Positions 1 to 7,624 of a stretch of DNA of 64,000 nt are shown piece by piece. Below the pieces are notes generated by a model. It saw nothing but the letters and a program-made list of their open reading frames with translations, did no database searches and was not told the DNA's origin. Source of the DNA: Bacillus sp. ISL-55 (lineage in GTDB: Bacteria > Bacillota > Bacilli > Bacillales > Cytobacillaceae); NCBI RefSeq assembly GCF_018613155.1, contig NZ_JAGGQU010000008.1, positions 82,175 through 146,174 on the forward strand, written 5' to 3'. The translations under genes were made by a program, and so were the position numbers. Each line of letters opens with the position of its first letter. The stretch's first letter is position 1.

Positions 1-357
1 GAATGCATGAGTGTTTTCCTCTGTATCCTTGAAGAACACCATCCATGTTTCTGTATCGCCGATTTTAGCGACAACATGGGGCTCGCCAATGAACTCCACT
101 CCACCTGAAAGCAGCTCTTCATACTTTGCCTTGATATCCTCAACCTGTAAATAGATGACCGAACTAGGATGAGCAAATTGCTCGTTTTCCGGTAGGGTCA
201 ACAGAAGACGGACGCCTCCACATTCGAAGAACGCCATTGTATCCGTATTGAATAATAACGGCAGGCCTAATTTCTCCTGATAAAAGGCAGTGGCCCTTTC
301 AATATTTTTCACAGGTATGCCAATCTGGCCGATTTTTTGTACTGGATTTGACTGCAT
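1..357 (-). CDS. VOC (glyoxalase/bleomycin-resistance) family protein, 3' end cut off
   Basis: The minus-strand frame opens with ATG at 357, eight bases after a GGAGG ribosome site (364-368), and runs 119 codons to the window edge without a stop. The start reads MQSNPVQKIGQIGIPVKNI, the first beta strand of a vicinal-oxygen-chelate domain. Later segments such as FYQEKLGLPLLF and a terminal VFFKDTEEN also fit the paired beta-alpha-beta-beta-beta modules. The family is usually 120-130 residues, so only a few C-terminal residues should be missing. The substrate cannot be told; members include glyoxalases, dioxygenases and antibiotic-binding proteins. It lies 10 bp downstream of, and co-directional with, the hydrolase genes 368-2286. 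Confidence 0.8.
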   Translation of the reverse strand, partial: MQSNPVQKIGQIGIPVKNIERATAFYQEKLGLPLLFNTDTMAFFECGGVRLLLTLPENEQFAHPSSVIYLQVEDIKAKYEELLSGGVEFIGEPHVVAKIGDTETWMVFFKDTEENTHAF

Positions 358-367
358 CACTTGCCTC

Positions 368-1240
368 CTAATAATGGTTTTTTAAAAACTCCTTGATATC
401 TGTATGAATTGTTTCAAGGTGTGCCGGGGACGGAAAATGTCCCATCTGATATTGTTTCAATTCTAGCTGGTCACCTAAAATCCCTTCCGTTTTTTGGGAA
501 ATTTTGTTTGCTGGGAAAAATACATCTTCTGTCCCCGTTATGACAAGAGTGGGTGCACTGTAATCCCTCAATTCTTCCGCAGTCGTCAGTTTGGGCATTT
601 CCTGTTCTAGGGTTGTGTGTTTAAAAATATTGCCGATGATGCTTTCATCCAGCTGCTTCATACTGTTGGAGGACATGACATCGGCGATTTTGCGAAGGCT
701 CTTGGCCGAGCCGTTTATTTTGTAAAAAATCATCGGGAAAAGGATTTCCTTGATCATTTTAAGTTTTGAGCCAAGGCTTATTCCGGCAGGTGCGACAAGG
801 ACAGCGCACTGAATTCTTTCTGGCTTAAACGCCGCAAGCCTGAGGATAATGCCGCCACCGTAGGAAGGACCGATAAATGCACATTTTTCAATTTTATAAT
901 GGTCCATCAAATCGCCAATCCAGTTGGCAAAGCTTTCGTCTGAAGCAGATATTCTCGTTTCGTTACTGTATCCTGGATGTCCGATCGTGTCAGGTGCATA
1001 GACCTTATACTCGTCCAGCAAGCCTTTGAACCAGGACAAGGTGACTGGATTGATGCAATTGCCTCCCTGGAAAATAAATAGAGGCTTCCCGTCTTCCTTC
1101 CCCAATATCAGGACATGTGTACTCCCAAATCTCGTCTGAACGTAATCCCTGCTAATCAGTGAATCGAACTGGGTCAGATACTCTTCATATTGGTTAAGAA
1201 TCTGCTCTTTTCCTTCCAGGCTTTTATAAATGGTTTTCAT
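368..1240 (-). CDS. alpha/beta hydrolase
   Basis: A 290-residue alpha/beta-hydrolase-fold protein. The nucleophile elbow is GPSYGG with Ser126. The acid is probably Asp239 (GTEDVFFPA) and the base His268 (MGHFPSP), in the order and spacing of a classical triad. The FQGGN segment near residue 60 would supply the oxyanion hole. There is no signal peptide or membrane segment, so it should be cytoplasmic. It overlaps the upstream hydrolase gene by 4 bp (ATGA), which implies translational coupling and one transcript 2286-368. The substrate is unknown; the fold covers esterases, lactonases and C-C hydrolases. The family call is firm, the reaction is not. Confidence 0.88.
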   Translation of the reverse strand: MKTIYKSLEGKEQILNQYEEYLTQFDSLISRDYVQTRFGSTHVLILGKEDGKPLFIFQGGNCINPVTLSWFKGLLDEYKVYAPDTIGHPGYSNETRISASDESFANWIGDLMDHYKIEKCAFIGPSYGGGIILRLAAFKPERIQCAVLVAPAGISLGSKLKMIKEILFPMIFYKINGSAKSLRKIADVMSSNSMKQLDESIIGNIFKHTTLEQEMPKLTTAEELRDYSAPTLVITGTEDVFFPANKISQKTEGILGDQLELKQYQMGHFPSPAHLETIHTDIKEFLKNHY

Positions 1241-2286
1241 AGATTGATAACCTCTGCTTTAATATGGCTTAATTCATTGATAAGCTGTTGTTCGATCAGT
1301 GCAGCATCATCAGGGTGAAAGAGATGTGCCGATTTCTCCATCCAGATGAAATTTTTATCATGGTTCGTTTTCAGGGTGCTAAGATAGTCTTCTGCAAAGT
1401 GGGCATGAACATGGACATCCTTCCGTCCGTGGATGAAGGTGACGGGAACATCCACAGATGGCACATCTTTTTGCACATCAATCATTGGTATATTACGGAT
1501 GAACTCGTCTGTGTAGATCAGTTTGAACCCGCTGTAAAACGAGTGGAATACATCTGTTACTCGATAATCACTTGAATTGAGCATACTCATGGACACTTTT
1601 AAAAGCCCTGGATGCTTGATTTGGCTATCGTTATAGACCATGGTGCTGTATTTCATCTGCCATTTTCGCAGGACACCCCATTGCTTATAGCCCTCTGTAA
1701 AAGGCGGATCGCCAACAGCTTCCAGTTCATTCAATGCTTTGAAGTCCCCGCGCCGTTTAGCTTCTTCTTTTGCCCAGGTGATGCTTTCCCGATCATTTTC
1801 AGTCCAGCTGATGATCTGCGAAATCCCTACATAGGAATGAAATTTTCCAGGATGCTTCTTCAGCAGGTACATGCCGATTAAGGTACCGAATGAATGAGCG
1901 GCAAGGAAGATTTTTTCCTGATGAAACGTTTCTCTTAAAAAGTCAGTCAGTTCTGCTGCGTCTGATACGAGTTGATCAAAGGTCATCGATGTTTGAGGAA
2001 TATTTTTATGATAGGATTTGCCGGTGCCTCGCTGATCCCAAAAGACAACGGTAAAGTGCTTGACCAGCTCTTTCGTGTTGGTAGCGACAGTGTAGTTTCT
2101 TCCTCTTGAAGAGACACCAGGCAGGGGCATGGAAGGGCCGCCGTGCAAAAACAGCAGCACCGGGTTCTTTGGTGAGTGGGACTGGATGAGGATACTCTGC
2201 TTGATGCCGCCGAGTTTAATCGTATCAATTCGGTCAATTCCGTCTTCCGGAATATGAAAATCAGGCTTAGAAGAGAAAAAGCCCAT
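1237..2286 (-). CDS. alpha/beta hydrolase, prolyl-iminopeptidase-like (S33 type)
   Basis: A 349-residue alpha/beta hydrolase with the S33-family hallmarks: oxyanion HGGP at residues 48-51, DQRGTGKS at 84-91, and nucleophile Ser132 in AAHSFGT. The likely acid is Asp291 (HGRKDVHVHA) and the base His322 (KSAHLFHPDD). The HGGP plus DQRG pair is typical of prolyl iminopeptidases and related small-peptide or ester hydrolases, but similar sequences include epoxide hydrolases, so the substrate is open. It is the first gene of a two-gene unit; its stop overlaps the start of the next hydrolase. It is divergent from the ECF sigma operon at 2432. Confidence 0.86.
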   Translation of the reverse strand: MGFFSSKPDFHIPEDGIDRIDTIKLGGIKQSILIQSHSPKNPVLLFLHGGPSMPLPGVSSRGRNYTVATNTKELVKHFTVVFWDQRGTGKSYHKNIPQTSMTFDQLVSDAAELTDFLRETFHQEKIFLAAHSFGTLIGMYLLKKHPGKFHSYVGISQIISWTENDRESITWAKEEAKRRGDFKALNELEAVGDPPFTEGYKQWGVLRKWQMKYSTMVYNDSQIKHPGLLKVSMSMLNSSDYRVTDVFHSFYSGFKLIYTDEFIRNIPMIDVQKDVPSVDVPVTFIHGRKDVHVHAHFAEDYLSTLKTNHDKNFIWMEKSAHLFHPDDAALIEQQLINELSHIKAEVINL

Positions 2287-2380
2287 TACATCACCTCGTT
2301 CGTTATACTATGTACATACATAGGTAAAATTCCATTTATTACTATATTACTTCAGTGCTAGGAAAATATCTCGAAAAAGC

Positions 2381-2409
2381 TGAAACTTTTTTTGCCTGGG
2401 AGTGCTCTA
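2381..2409 (+). promoter_or_regulatory. candidate ECF-sigma autoregulatory promoter
   Basis: TGAAAC at 2381-2386 matches the -35 element of many Bacillus ECF promoters. About 17 bases later GCTCTA (2404-2409) resembles a CGTCTA-type -10. A start near 2413-2415 would leave a very short leader carrying the AAAGGAGG ribosome site of the sigma gene. The match is by eye; there is no experimental support. Confidence 0.35.
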
Positions 2410-2431
2410 AAGAGTGAAAGGAGGTCAGGAA

Positions 2432-2965
2432 ATGAAGGAAGCTAAGCTTGTGAAGAAAGCAATCAAGGGAAATGCAAAGGCGTTTGAAGCGTTACTGATT
2501 TTACATAGTGAAAGATTGTATAGGACCGCTTATTTATATGCAGGAAACAGGGAGGATGCCCTTGATATCGTCCAGGAAACCTCCTGTAAAGCATTTCTGG
2601 CAATAGAACAGCTGAAGAACGAAGACTACTTTTTAACATGGCTGACTAGGATCCTGATCCATTGTGCGTACGATGTTTTGAAAAAAAGAAAAAAAGAAAT
2701 GCCAGTTGAGAAGCTCGTTGACCTGCCTTCGAGCAGTGAACATATGGTCGCAGAGAATCTCGATTTAATGGAGGCAATTACTCTATTGAGAGCTCAGCAC
2801 CGGACCGCGATTATCCTGTTTTACTATCATGACCTGCCAATCAGCGAGATTGCCAGAACGATGGATGCACCTGAAAGTACGGTCAAAACCTATCTGCAGC
2901 GCGGCAGGAAGGAATTGAAAACTAGATTGGGAGGCGAGCACGATGGAAAAGAAAATGTTTCATGA
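2432..2965 (+). CDS. ECF (extracytoplasmic function) RNA polymerase sigma factor
   Basis: This 177-residue sigma-70 family protein has region 2 at about residues 17-85 (LYRTAYLYAGNREDALDIVQ is the classic core-binding helix) and region 4 at about 110-165 (helix-turn-helix LPISEIARTMDAPESTVKTY). ATG at 2432 is preferred over the upstream GTG at 2414 because AAAGGAGG at 2417-2424 sits at proper distance from it. The downstream gene overlaps by 23 bp and encodes a membrane-anchored DUF4179 protein, the usual anti-sigma partner. The pair probably senses an envelope signal; the regulon is unknown. Confidence 0.9.
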   Translation: MKEAKLVKKAIKGNAKAFEALLILHSERLYRTAYLYAGNREDALDIVQETSCKAFLAIEQLKNEDYFLTWLTRILIHCAYDVLKKRKKEMPVEKLVDLPSSSEHMVAENLDLMEAITLLRAQHRTAIILFYYHDLPISEIARTMDAPESTVKTYLQRGRKELKTRLGGEHDGKENVS

Positions 2966-3926
2966 ATCGGTGAATCAGATCGAGGTTCCTGAAGAGGATG
3001 TCTTAAAAGCAATTAAGACTGGGGTCAACAAAGGGAACAAAATGAAGGCTAGGCAAAAACCGCGATTCAAAGTGATTGGAGTGTCAGTTGCTGCTGCCGC
3101 AGTCCTGTTCGTTACATCAGGCTTCATGGTGCCATCGGTAGGGAAGGTGATGGCGGATATTCCTTTCCTGGCGAAGCTTTATGAACATGACAAGGTTGCT
3201 GGAAATCTCGCCTCACAGCAGCTTATCACTGAATTGAATGAAAAGGCAGCTTTTGAAGGAATTGATGTGAGAGTTACAGATGCTTATTATGACGGAGCAA
3301 TAATCGGCGTCACGTTTGATGTAAAAGGTGAAGTGAAGGGTAACGAGAATGAGATATATGCATTCTATGAAATTTTCGACCGAGATCCGAATATTTCAGA
3401 AACGATAGAACTGGTGAAGCTGCTGCCTGCTGAGGGAGGATACAAAGGGCATATCCAGTTAAGCTATCCAAGAGCAGAATTGCCGGCAGAAACCACTTTG
3501 CCATTCAACATTATTGGGATCGGAGAAATCAATGACAACTGGAAGGACGAACAGGGAAAATGGAATTTTGACGTGCCTATCAAACAGCTTCCATTCGAAA
3601 CAGCTGCGCTTGGACAGGCAAGTGAGCTTGGTGATTATAAAATTACGTTCGATAAGCTGATTACCGGAAAATCTTCGACAGCCATTGAATACACACTGAG
3701 TTATCCTGAAGAAGGCCAAAGAGTGATGCTTGAACTGTTTGATGATAAGGGCAAGCGAATTTATGGCGGAACTTCTGACGGAAAACTAGAAAAGAAAATC
3801 GAGAATGGAACGGTAACCGAGAAAAGGCGGATCACAATCCCTATGGTGCCTGATTCAGATTTTATTGAAGTCCAGCCGGCAATAGATTCGGGAGGAAAGT
3901 TTGACTCTGTTAAAATAGATCTTTAA
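2943..3926 (+). CDS. DUF4179 membrane protein, probable anti-sigma factor
   Basis: A 327-residue protein with a cytoplasmic N-terminus of about 40 residues, one transmembrane helix at about residues 43-63 (IGVSVAAAAVLFVTSGFMV) and a large extracytoplasmic C-terminal part. This is the DUF4179 layout found beside ECF sigma factors in Bacilli. The 23-bp overlap with the sigma gene implies coupled synthesis. By analogy the N-terminal segment would hold the sigma factor until a signal reaches the outer domain. No zinc-binding ZAS motif (HxxxCxxC) is visible, so it is not a classical ZAS anti-sigma. The role is inferred from context. Confidence 0.8.
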   Translation: MEKKMFHESVNQIEVPEEDVLKAIKTGVNKGNKMKARQKPRFKVIGVSVAAAAVLFVTSGFMVPSVGKVMADIPFLAKLYEHDKVAGNLASQQLITELNEKAAFEGIDVRVTDAYYDGAIIGVTFDVKGEVKGNENEIYAFYEIFDRDPNISETIELVKLLPAEGGYKGHIQLSYPRAELPAETTLPFNIIGIGEINDNWKDEQGKWNFDVPIKQLPFETAALGQASELGDYKITFDKLITGKSSTAIEYTLSYPEEGQRVMLELFDDKGKRIYGGTSDGKLEKKIENGTVTEKRRITIPMVPDSDFIEVQPAIDSGGKFDSVKIDL

Positions 3927-3932
3927 AAATGA

Positions 3933-3966
3933 GGCGCTGGAAGTCATCCAGCGCCATTAGTTTTGG
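3933..3966. terminator. hairpin terminator between convergent genes
   Basis: Arms 3933-3940 and 3948-3955 are perfectly complementary 8-mers (GGCGCTGG/CCAGCGCC) with a 7-base loop, followed by a T-rich stretch. The last codons of the minus-strand reductase gene lie inside the hairpin. Confidence 0.65.
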
Positions 3967-4483
3967 ATTTGTATTTTAGTGCTGCAATCTGTCCATAGCT
4001 TTCTGTGCCAGTTAATTCGAAATTCGCAGGCAGTGTGCCCTTCGGAAAAAGCAGGATTCCTTCCCCAATTAATTTCGGGATGATATAAAGCTCCATTACG
4101 TCAATCAGCTGTTTCTCTAGGAATTGCTGGACAAGCTCACCTCCGCCGACAAGCCAGACATACCCGTCGGACTGTTCCTTCAGACGCGGAATCAGGGATT
4201 CCAGCTCCTCATCTGTAAACGTGACATGAGAGTTGCGTTCCTGAGGATGACGAGATAAAACATAACACGCCTTACCACCATACGGAAATTCATCCGTCAG
4301 TCTTAAAACCTCTTCGTACGTTTTACGGCCCATTACTACAGTTCCAACCTTGCTGTAGAATTCACTGTAACCATTATCGCCAGCGCTTTCCACATCATCG
4401 AGCCAGTCAACGGCGCCATCAGGCCTGGCGATATAGCCATCGAGGCTCATCGCGATATAAAGTATCACTTTGCTCTTTTCCAT
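3944..4483 (-). CDS. dihydrofolate-reductase-like protein (RibD C-terminal domain family)
   Basis: A 179-residue NADPH-type reductase fold. It starts YIAMSLDGYIARPDGAVDWL, the family's N-terminal strand and loop. It then has VVMGRKTYEE at about residue 50 (cofactor-binding loop) and VWLVGGGELVQQFL near 115 (glycine-rich nucleotide contact). This is the stand-alone RibD-C/DHFR-like family (B. subtilis YwjB/YyaP type), not the folate enzyme FolA. The physiological substrate is not established for these proteins. Single gene, convergent with the anti-sigma gene. Confidence 0.85.
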   Translation of the reverse strand: MEKSKVILYIAMSLDGYIARPDGAVDWLDDVESAGDNGYSEFYSKVGTVVMGRKTYEEVLRLTDEFPYGGKACYVLSRHPQERNSHVTFTDEELESLIPRLKEQSDGYVWLVGGGELVQQFLEKQLIDVMELYIIPKLIGEGILLFPKGTLPANFELTGTESYGQIAALKYKSKTNGAG

Positions 4484-4543
4484 CTAACATCCTCCAAGCA
4501 GGTGTATAATAACGATATTCTATCAAAAATGGGAGGCATATTC

Positions 4544-5008
4544 ATGCTTGCGTTGAACATCCCAGGCAGAGGCCAATTTACTATTCATCATCTTGTTTTG
4601 GATTTTAACGGGACCATAGCTTTTAACGGTGAGTTGATTCCAGGCGTAGCTGAAAGAATCACACTTTTAAGCAAGGATGTAGAAATCCATGTGATTACTG
4701 CAGATACGAATGGAACCGTCGCCAGACAATCCAGCGGGCTGCCTGTATCGGTGCAGATTCTTCGCTCTGATGACCATACAGGTGAAAAAGGGGATTTCAT
4801 CGCGGGACTAAATGGGACAGTGTGTATCGGGAATGGAGCAAACGATGCCTCCATGTTCGAAGAAGCTGATCTAGCGATTGCTGTGGCCGGAAGAGAAGGC
4901 TGTGCAACGGCGACACTGCTGAAAAGTGATGTTTTGATCGATAATATCCTTGATGCAATGGATTTATTGCTGAATCCAAACCGGATAATTGCTACTTTGA
5001 GGAAATAG
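4544..5008 (+). CDS. small HAD-like hydrolase (soluble P-type ATPase-like)
   Basis: A 154-residue HAD-fold protein without a cap domain. Motif I is LDFNGT: the nucleophile Asp20 is present but the usual second Asp (DxD) is Asn22. Motif II is ITADT (Thr52 region), motif III Lys is in EKGDF (about 82), and motif IV is IGNGANDASMF (95-104), close to the GDGxND motif of P-type ATPases. This matches the COG4087-like soluble ATPase-related group. ATG at 4544 is chosen because GGGAGG at 4531-4536 precedes it; an upstream GTG at 4502 lacks a ribosome site. Replacement of the general acid/base Asp suggests slow or altered phosphotransfer. Confidence 0.78.
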   Translation: MLALNIPGRGQFTIHHLVLDFNGTIAFNGELIPGVAERITLLSKDVEIHVITADTNGTVARQSSGLPVSVQILRSDDHTGEKGDFIAGLNGTVCIGNGANDASMFEEADLAIAVAGREGCATATLLKSDVLIDNILDAMDLLLNPNRIIATLRK

Positions 5009-5023
5009 ATAGGGAAACATAAA

Positions 5024-5058
5024 AGGCTCATCCACAAAAGGATGAGCCTAAGCTTATT
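5024..5058. terminator. bidirectional hairpin terminator
   Basis: Ten-base arms AGGCTCATCC (5024-5033) and GGATGAGCCT (5040-5049) enclose a 6-base loop between convergent stop codons, with a T-rich tail on the plus strand and A-rich flank on the other side. Confidence 0.75.
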
Positions 5059-6718
5059 TTATCTTCTGTAATTCATCCAGGAAGGCTGGACGCCTTGGAA
5101 ACTTGCTCATGAGTCCCTCAATCAGCTTGGTGCTGTTCGTTTCTCCGCAGGCTTTTTTATATTTCCTGATGTCCTTGCAGACTTGCTTATATAATCTCCG
5201 CTCAGATGCATTTTCAGCATCATGCATAATCATGTCTACGAATATATTGTTCACTTCCGGTAGATGGTGATCTATCAGGTAAGGGTATAATTCGACAATG
5301 CTTGAAGGCTTCGCAGTGGCGTATTCCAATATGCGATCTTCCAGTTTTTCCTCTGTAATAATCGTTAAATATAAGCCCCGGCTATGTCCATTTTCTAATT
5401 CAAAGAGCAGTTTCTCGAAAACTTCCTGCCATTCCTCCGGGCTAAAAAGGTTCTTTAACCTTTCATAATCCTTGTATTCATAATATCTAGTGACCAGTTC
5501 GTGCGCGAGTCTCCGCTGGCGTTCGAAATCTCCTTGCTGTTCATACACTTGATAGCGGTAATCCTTCCATTTATAGATCAAGCCAGCGTAGGAAGTATCC
5601 TGTTTTTCACCCTCTATGCAGAGCTGCTCTGCTTTTTCATAGTCCTTTCTTTCCAAGGACCGCTCAATCGCCTTTTCGCGGAATTTATCGTGTCTCAGGT
5701 TTTCCTCAATAAAGCCATCAATGGTGCTTTCTTCTGCACCAGATACCTCCAGAAGGCTAAGCTGAAGCTCTTTAATGCTCTGCTCTGTATGCCTCCGGCT
5801 CCATTCGTTTTGAGGAGTATTCTCTAACAGCTTGTCTAATTCTTTTTCCAATGTCGCCCTCAGTTTAGGCTCCTTGCCGAGTGGGATCATCGCCTCCAAC
5901 AGGTTAAAGCGCCACTCATCCCAGCCGTTATATCGCTTGTTTTTCGCTTCCTTCAGCACAGTTTTGAAAATTTCCTTTTGTTCATCAGGGGAAAGCTCTT
6001 CCATCCCCATTTCGACTGCATTCTTGATCACCTTCATCGTTTTTCTGGTGACGAAGGTGATTTCACCGCCCGAATCGTCTGCGTACTGGGTCATGGAAAC
6101 AACTGGCGGCATGATTTCAAGTGCGAGCTTCACAGCCTGAACATAGTTGCCGCGTTCGTTCTTCTTTTCAGCGTTATCGAGCACCATATAGGCTCCCTGC
6201 ATCGCTTCATCCATCCGTCTCCAATGAATGAATCCGCTGCTTTTGGCTCCTTTAATATAATCCCTGATCAGAGCTTTCGCGGTCGTGATTTCTTCTTCCG
6301 GCGATGCGTATCTCAACAACAGCTGCCGCTCAACCTCCTCATGGCTCCTGGCAAACTGAAGGATGATTGAAACTAAATCCTCTTTGGATTCCTGTTTGAG
6401 TAACTGCTTTAAGTCTTTTTCAGAGCTTTCAACATCCTGGTTCTCAACTGGAGCTCCTTCTCTCAGCGCAAGGAAAACAGCAGCCTGGTGCTTGCAGGTT
6501 TCGCTCCAGTCATAGGGACAGCTGCAGCTAGCCTGTTTGATTACCCCATCACCTTCGAGGAAAATCTCGACACTGTAGGTTTGGGAGCCATGGACAGATG
6601 CCAACACTCTGTTTTCCTCCAAATGCTGCAAATTCTTGACGGCCCCTTTTTTAAAAAGCTTATGTCCTCGTTCTAAAATGACCGGTTCGAGGAAACTTTC
6701 AAAATCTGCAATGTTCAT
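5054..6718 (-). CDS. SWIM zinc-finger protein
   Basis: A 554-residue cytoplasmic protein whose N-terminal part carries a SWIM zinc finger: Cys65, Cys67, Cys75 and His77 in SCSCPYD...CKH. SWIM domains bind DNA or proteins and in Bacilli often occur beside an SNF2-type helicase (YwqA-YwqB in B. subtilis), but no helicase gene is present here. The rest (residues 90-554) is rich in charged helices and repeated short Glu/Lys/Leu segments, probably an alpha-helical repeat scaffold. Function unknown. Confidence 0.82.
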   Translation of the reverse strand: MNIADFESFLEPVILERGHKLFKKGAVKNLQHLEENRVLASVHGSQTYSVEIFLEGDGVIKQASCSCPYDWSETCKHQAAVFLALREGAPVENQDVESSEKDLKQLLKQESKEDLVSIILQFARSHEEVERQLLLRYASPEEEITTAKALIRDYIKGAKSSGFIHWRRMDEAMQGAYMVLDNAEKKNERGNYVQAVKLALEIMPPVVSMTQYADDSGGEITFVTRKTMKVIKNAVEMGMEELSPDEQKEIFKTVLKEAKNKRYNGWDEWRFNLLEAMIPLGKEPKLRATLEKELDKLLENTPQNEWSRRHTEQSIKELQLSLLEVSGAEESTIDGFIEENLRHDKFREKAIERSLERKDYEKAEQLCIEGEKQDTSYAGLIYKWKDYRYQVYEQQGDFERQRRLAHELVTRYYEYKDYERLKNLFSPEEWQEVFEKLLFELENGHSRGLYLTIITEEKLEDRILEYATAKPSSIVELYPYLIDHHLPEVNNIFVDMIMHDAENASERRLYKQVCKDIRKYKKACGETNSTKLIEGLMSKFPRRPAFLDELQKIK

Positions 6719-6833
6719 ATTTCATGCCACCGCCTCATTCATTTCTTTTATACTATCATTCTAGCCATAAATTTACTTTTCTATCGTCTTCTATAAAAAT
6801 ATATAATAGATTCACACACTACTTTTACCATTA

Positions 6834-6878
6834 TTAAGAAAATCTTAAGATTTATCCTCGGTGAATATTAAGGTTCAC
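6834..6878 (+). promoter_or_regulatory. candidate binding region for the downstream response regulator
   Basis: TTAAGA occurs at 6834-6839 and 6845-6850, exactly 11 bp apart, as OmpR-family regulators prefer. A TTAAGG follows at 6868-6873. The second copy lies in a perfect 14-bp palindrome (6840-6853), and GTGAA/TTCAC arms flank the third (6861-6865, 6874-6878). The location, 54-98 bp before the regulator's start, suits autoregulation. Pattern-based only. Confidence 0.35.
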
Positions 6879-6931
6879 TGTCTAGAATAATCAATATCAA
6901 AGCTTGCCTGTATGGGAAGGGGGTTTTTCAT

Positions 6932-7624
6932 GTGGAACAATACAATGTGCTGGTGGTTGATGATGAAAAAGAGATTCGTGATGCGATAGAAATCTATTTG
7001 AAAAATGAAGGAATCAGGGTGATCAAGGCAGCAGATGGAATCGAGGCGATCGAGAAGCTGAATGAGCAGCCGGTCCATCTGATCCTGCTCGATGTGATGA
7101 TGCCGCGCCAGGACGGAATTACGACGACCTTCCGAATTCGTGAAGACAAAAATATCCCGATTATCATTTTGAGCGCGAAAGCAGAGGATACGGATAAAAT
7201 TCTCGGGCTTCAGGTAGGCGCTGATGATTATGTGACGAAGCCATTCAATCCGCTCGAATTGATTGCAAGGGTAAAATCCCAGCTCAGGAGATATGTCACG
7301 CTCGGTACATATGAAGGGAAAGCAAAAGTGATCGACCTGAACGGATTGACTTTGGATCAGGCTTCAAAGGAAGTCACCGCGCATGGTGAGCCAGTCAAGT
7401 TGACGCCTATCGAGTACAAAATCATTGAACTGCTGATGACGAATGCCGGAAGAGTATTCTCCATCAATGATATTTATGAGCGGGTATGGAAGGAACCAAG
7501 CTATAACGCCGAAAACACGGTAGCAGTCCATATTCGCAAAATCCGCGAGAAAATAGAGATTGATCCGAAGAATCCAAGATATTTGAAGGTGGTGTGGGGG
7601 ATTGGATATAAAATCGAAAAGTAA
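6932..7624 (+). CDS. OmpR/PhoB-family response regulator
   Basis: A 230-residue response regulator. The receiver domain (1-120) has acidic pocket residues Asp10/Asp11, phospho-acceptor Asp54 in LLDVMMP, Ser81 and Lys103 in VTKPF. The winged-helix DNA-binding domain follows at about 133-228 (VFSINDIYERVW, NTVAVHIRKIREKI). The start is GTG at 6932 after a GGAAGGGGG ribosome site; the ATG two bases earlier is out of frame. The kinase gene overlaps its end by 23 bp, so the two are co-translated partners. The sequence resembles VanR-like regulators, but that does not fix the signal. Confidence 0.92.
   Translation: MEQYNVLVVDDEKEIRDAIEIYLKNEGIRVIKAADGIEAIEKLNEQPVHLILLDVMMPRQDGITTTFRIREDKNIPIIILSAKAEDTDKILGLQVGADDYVTKPFNPLELIARVKSQLRRYVTLGTYEGKAKVIDLNGLTLDQASKEVTAHGEPVKLTPIEYKIIELLMTNAGRVFSINDIYERVWKEPSYNAENTVAVHIRKIREKIEIDPKNPRYLKVVWGIGYKIEK

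Noticed and set aside
2414-2431. GTG start for the ECF sigma factor
   Set aside because: It lies on the ribosome site that serves ATG 2432.
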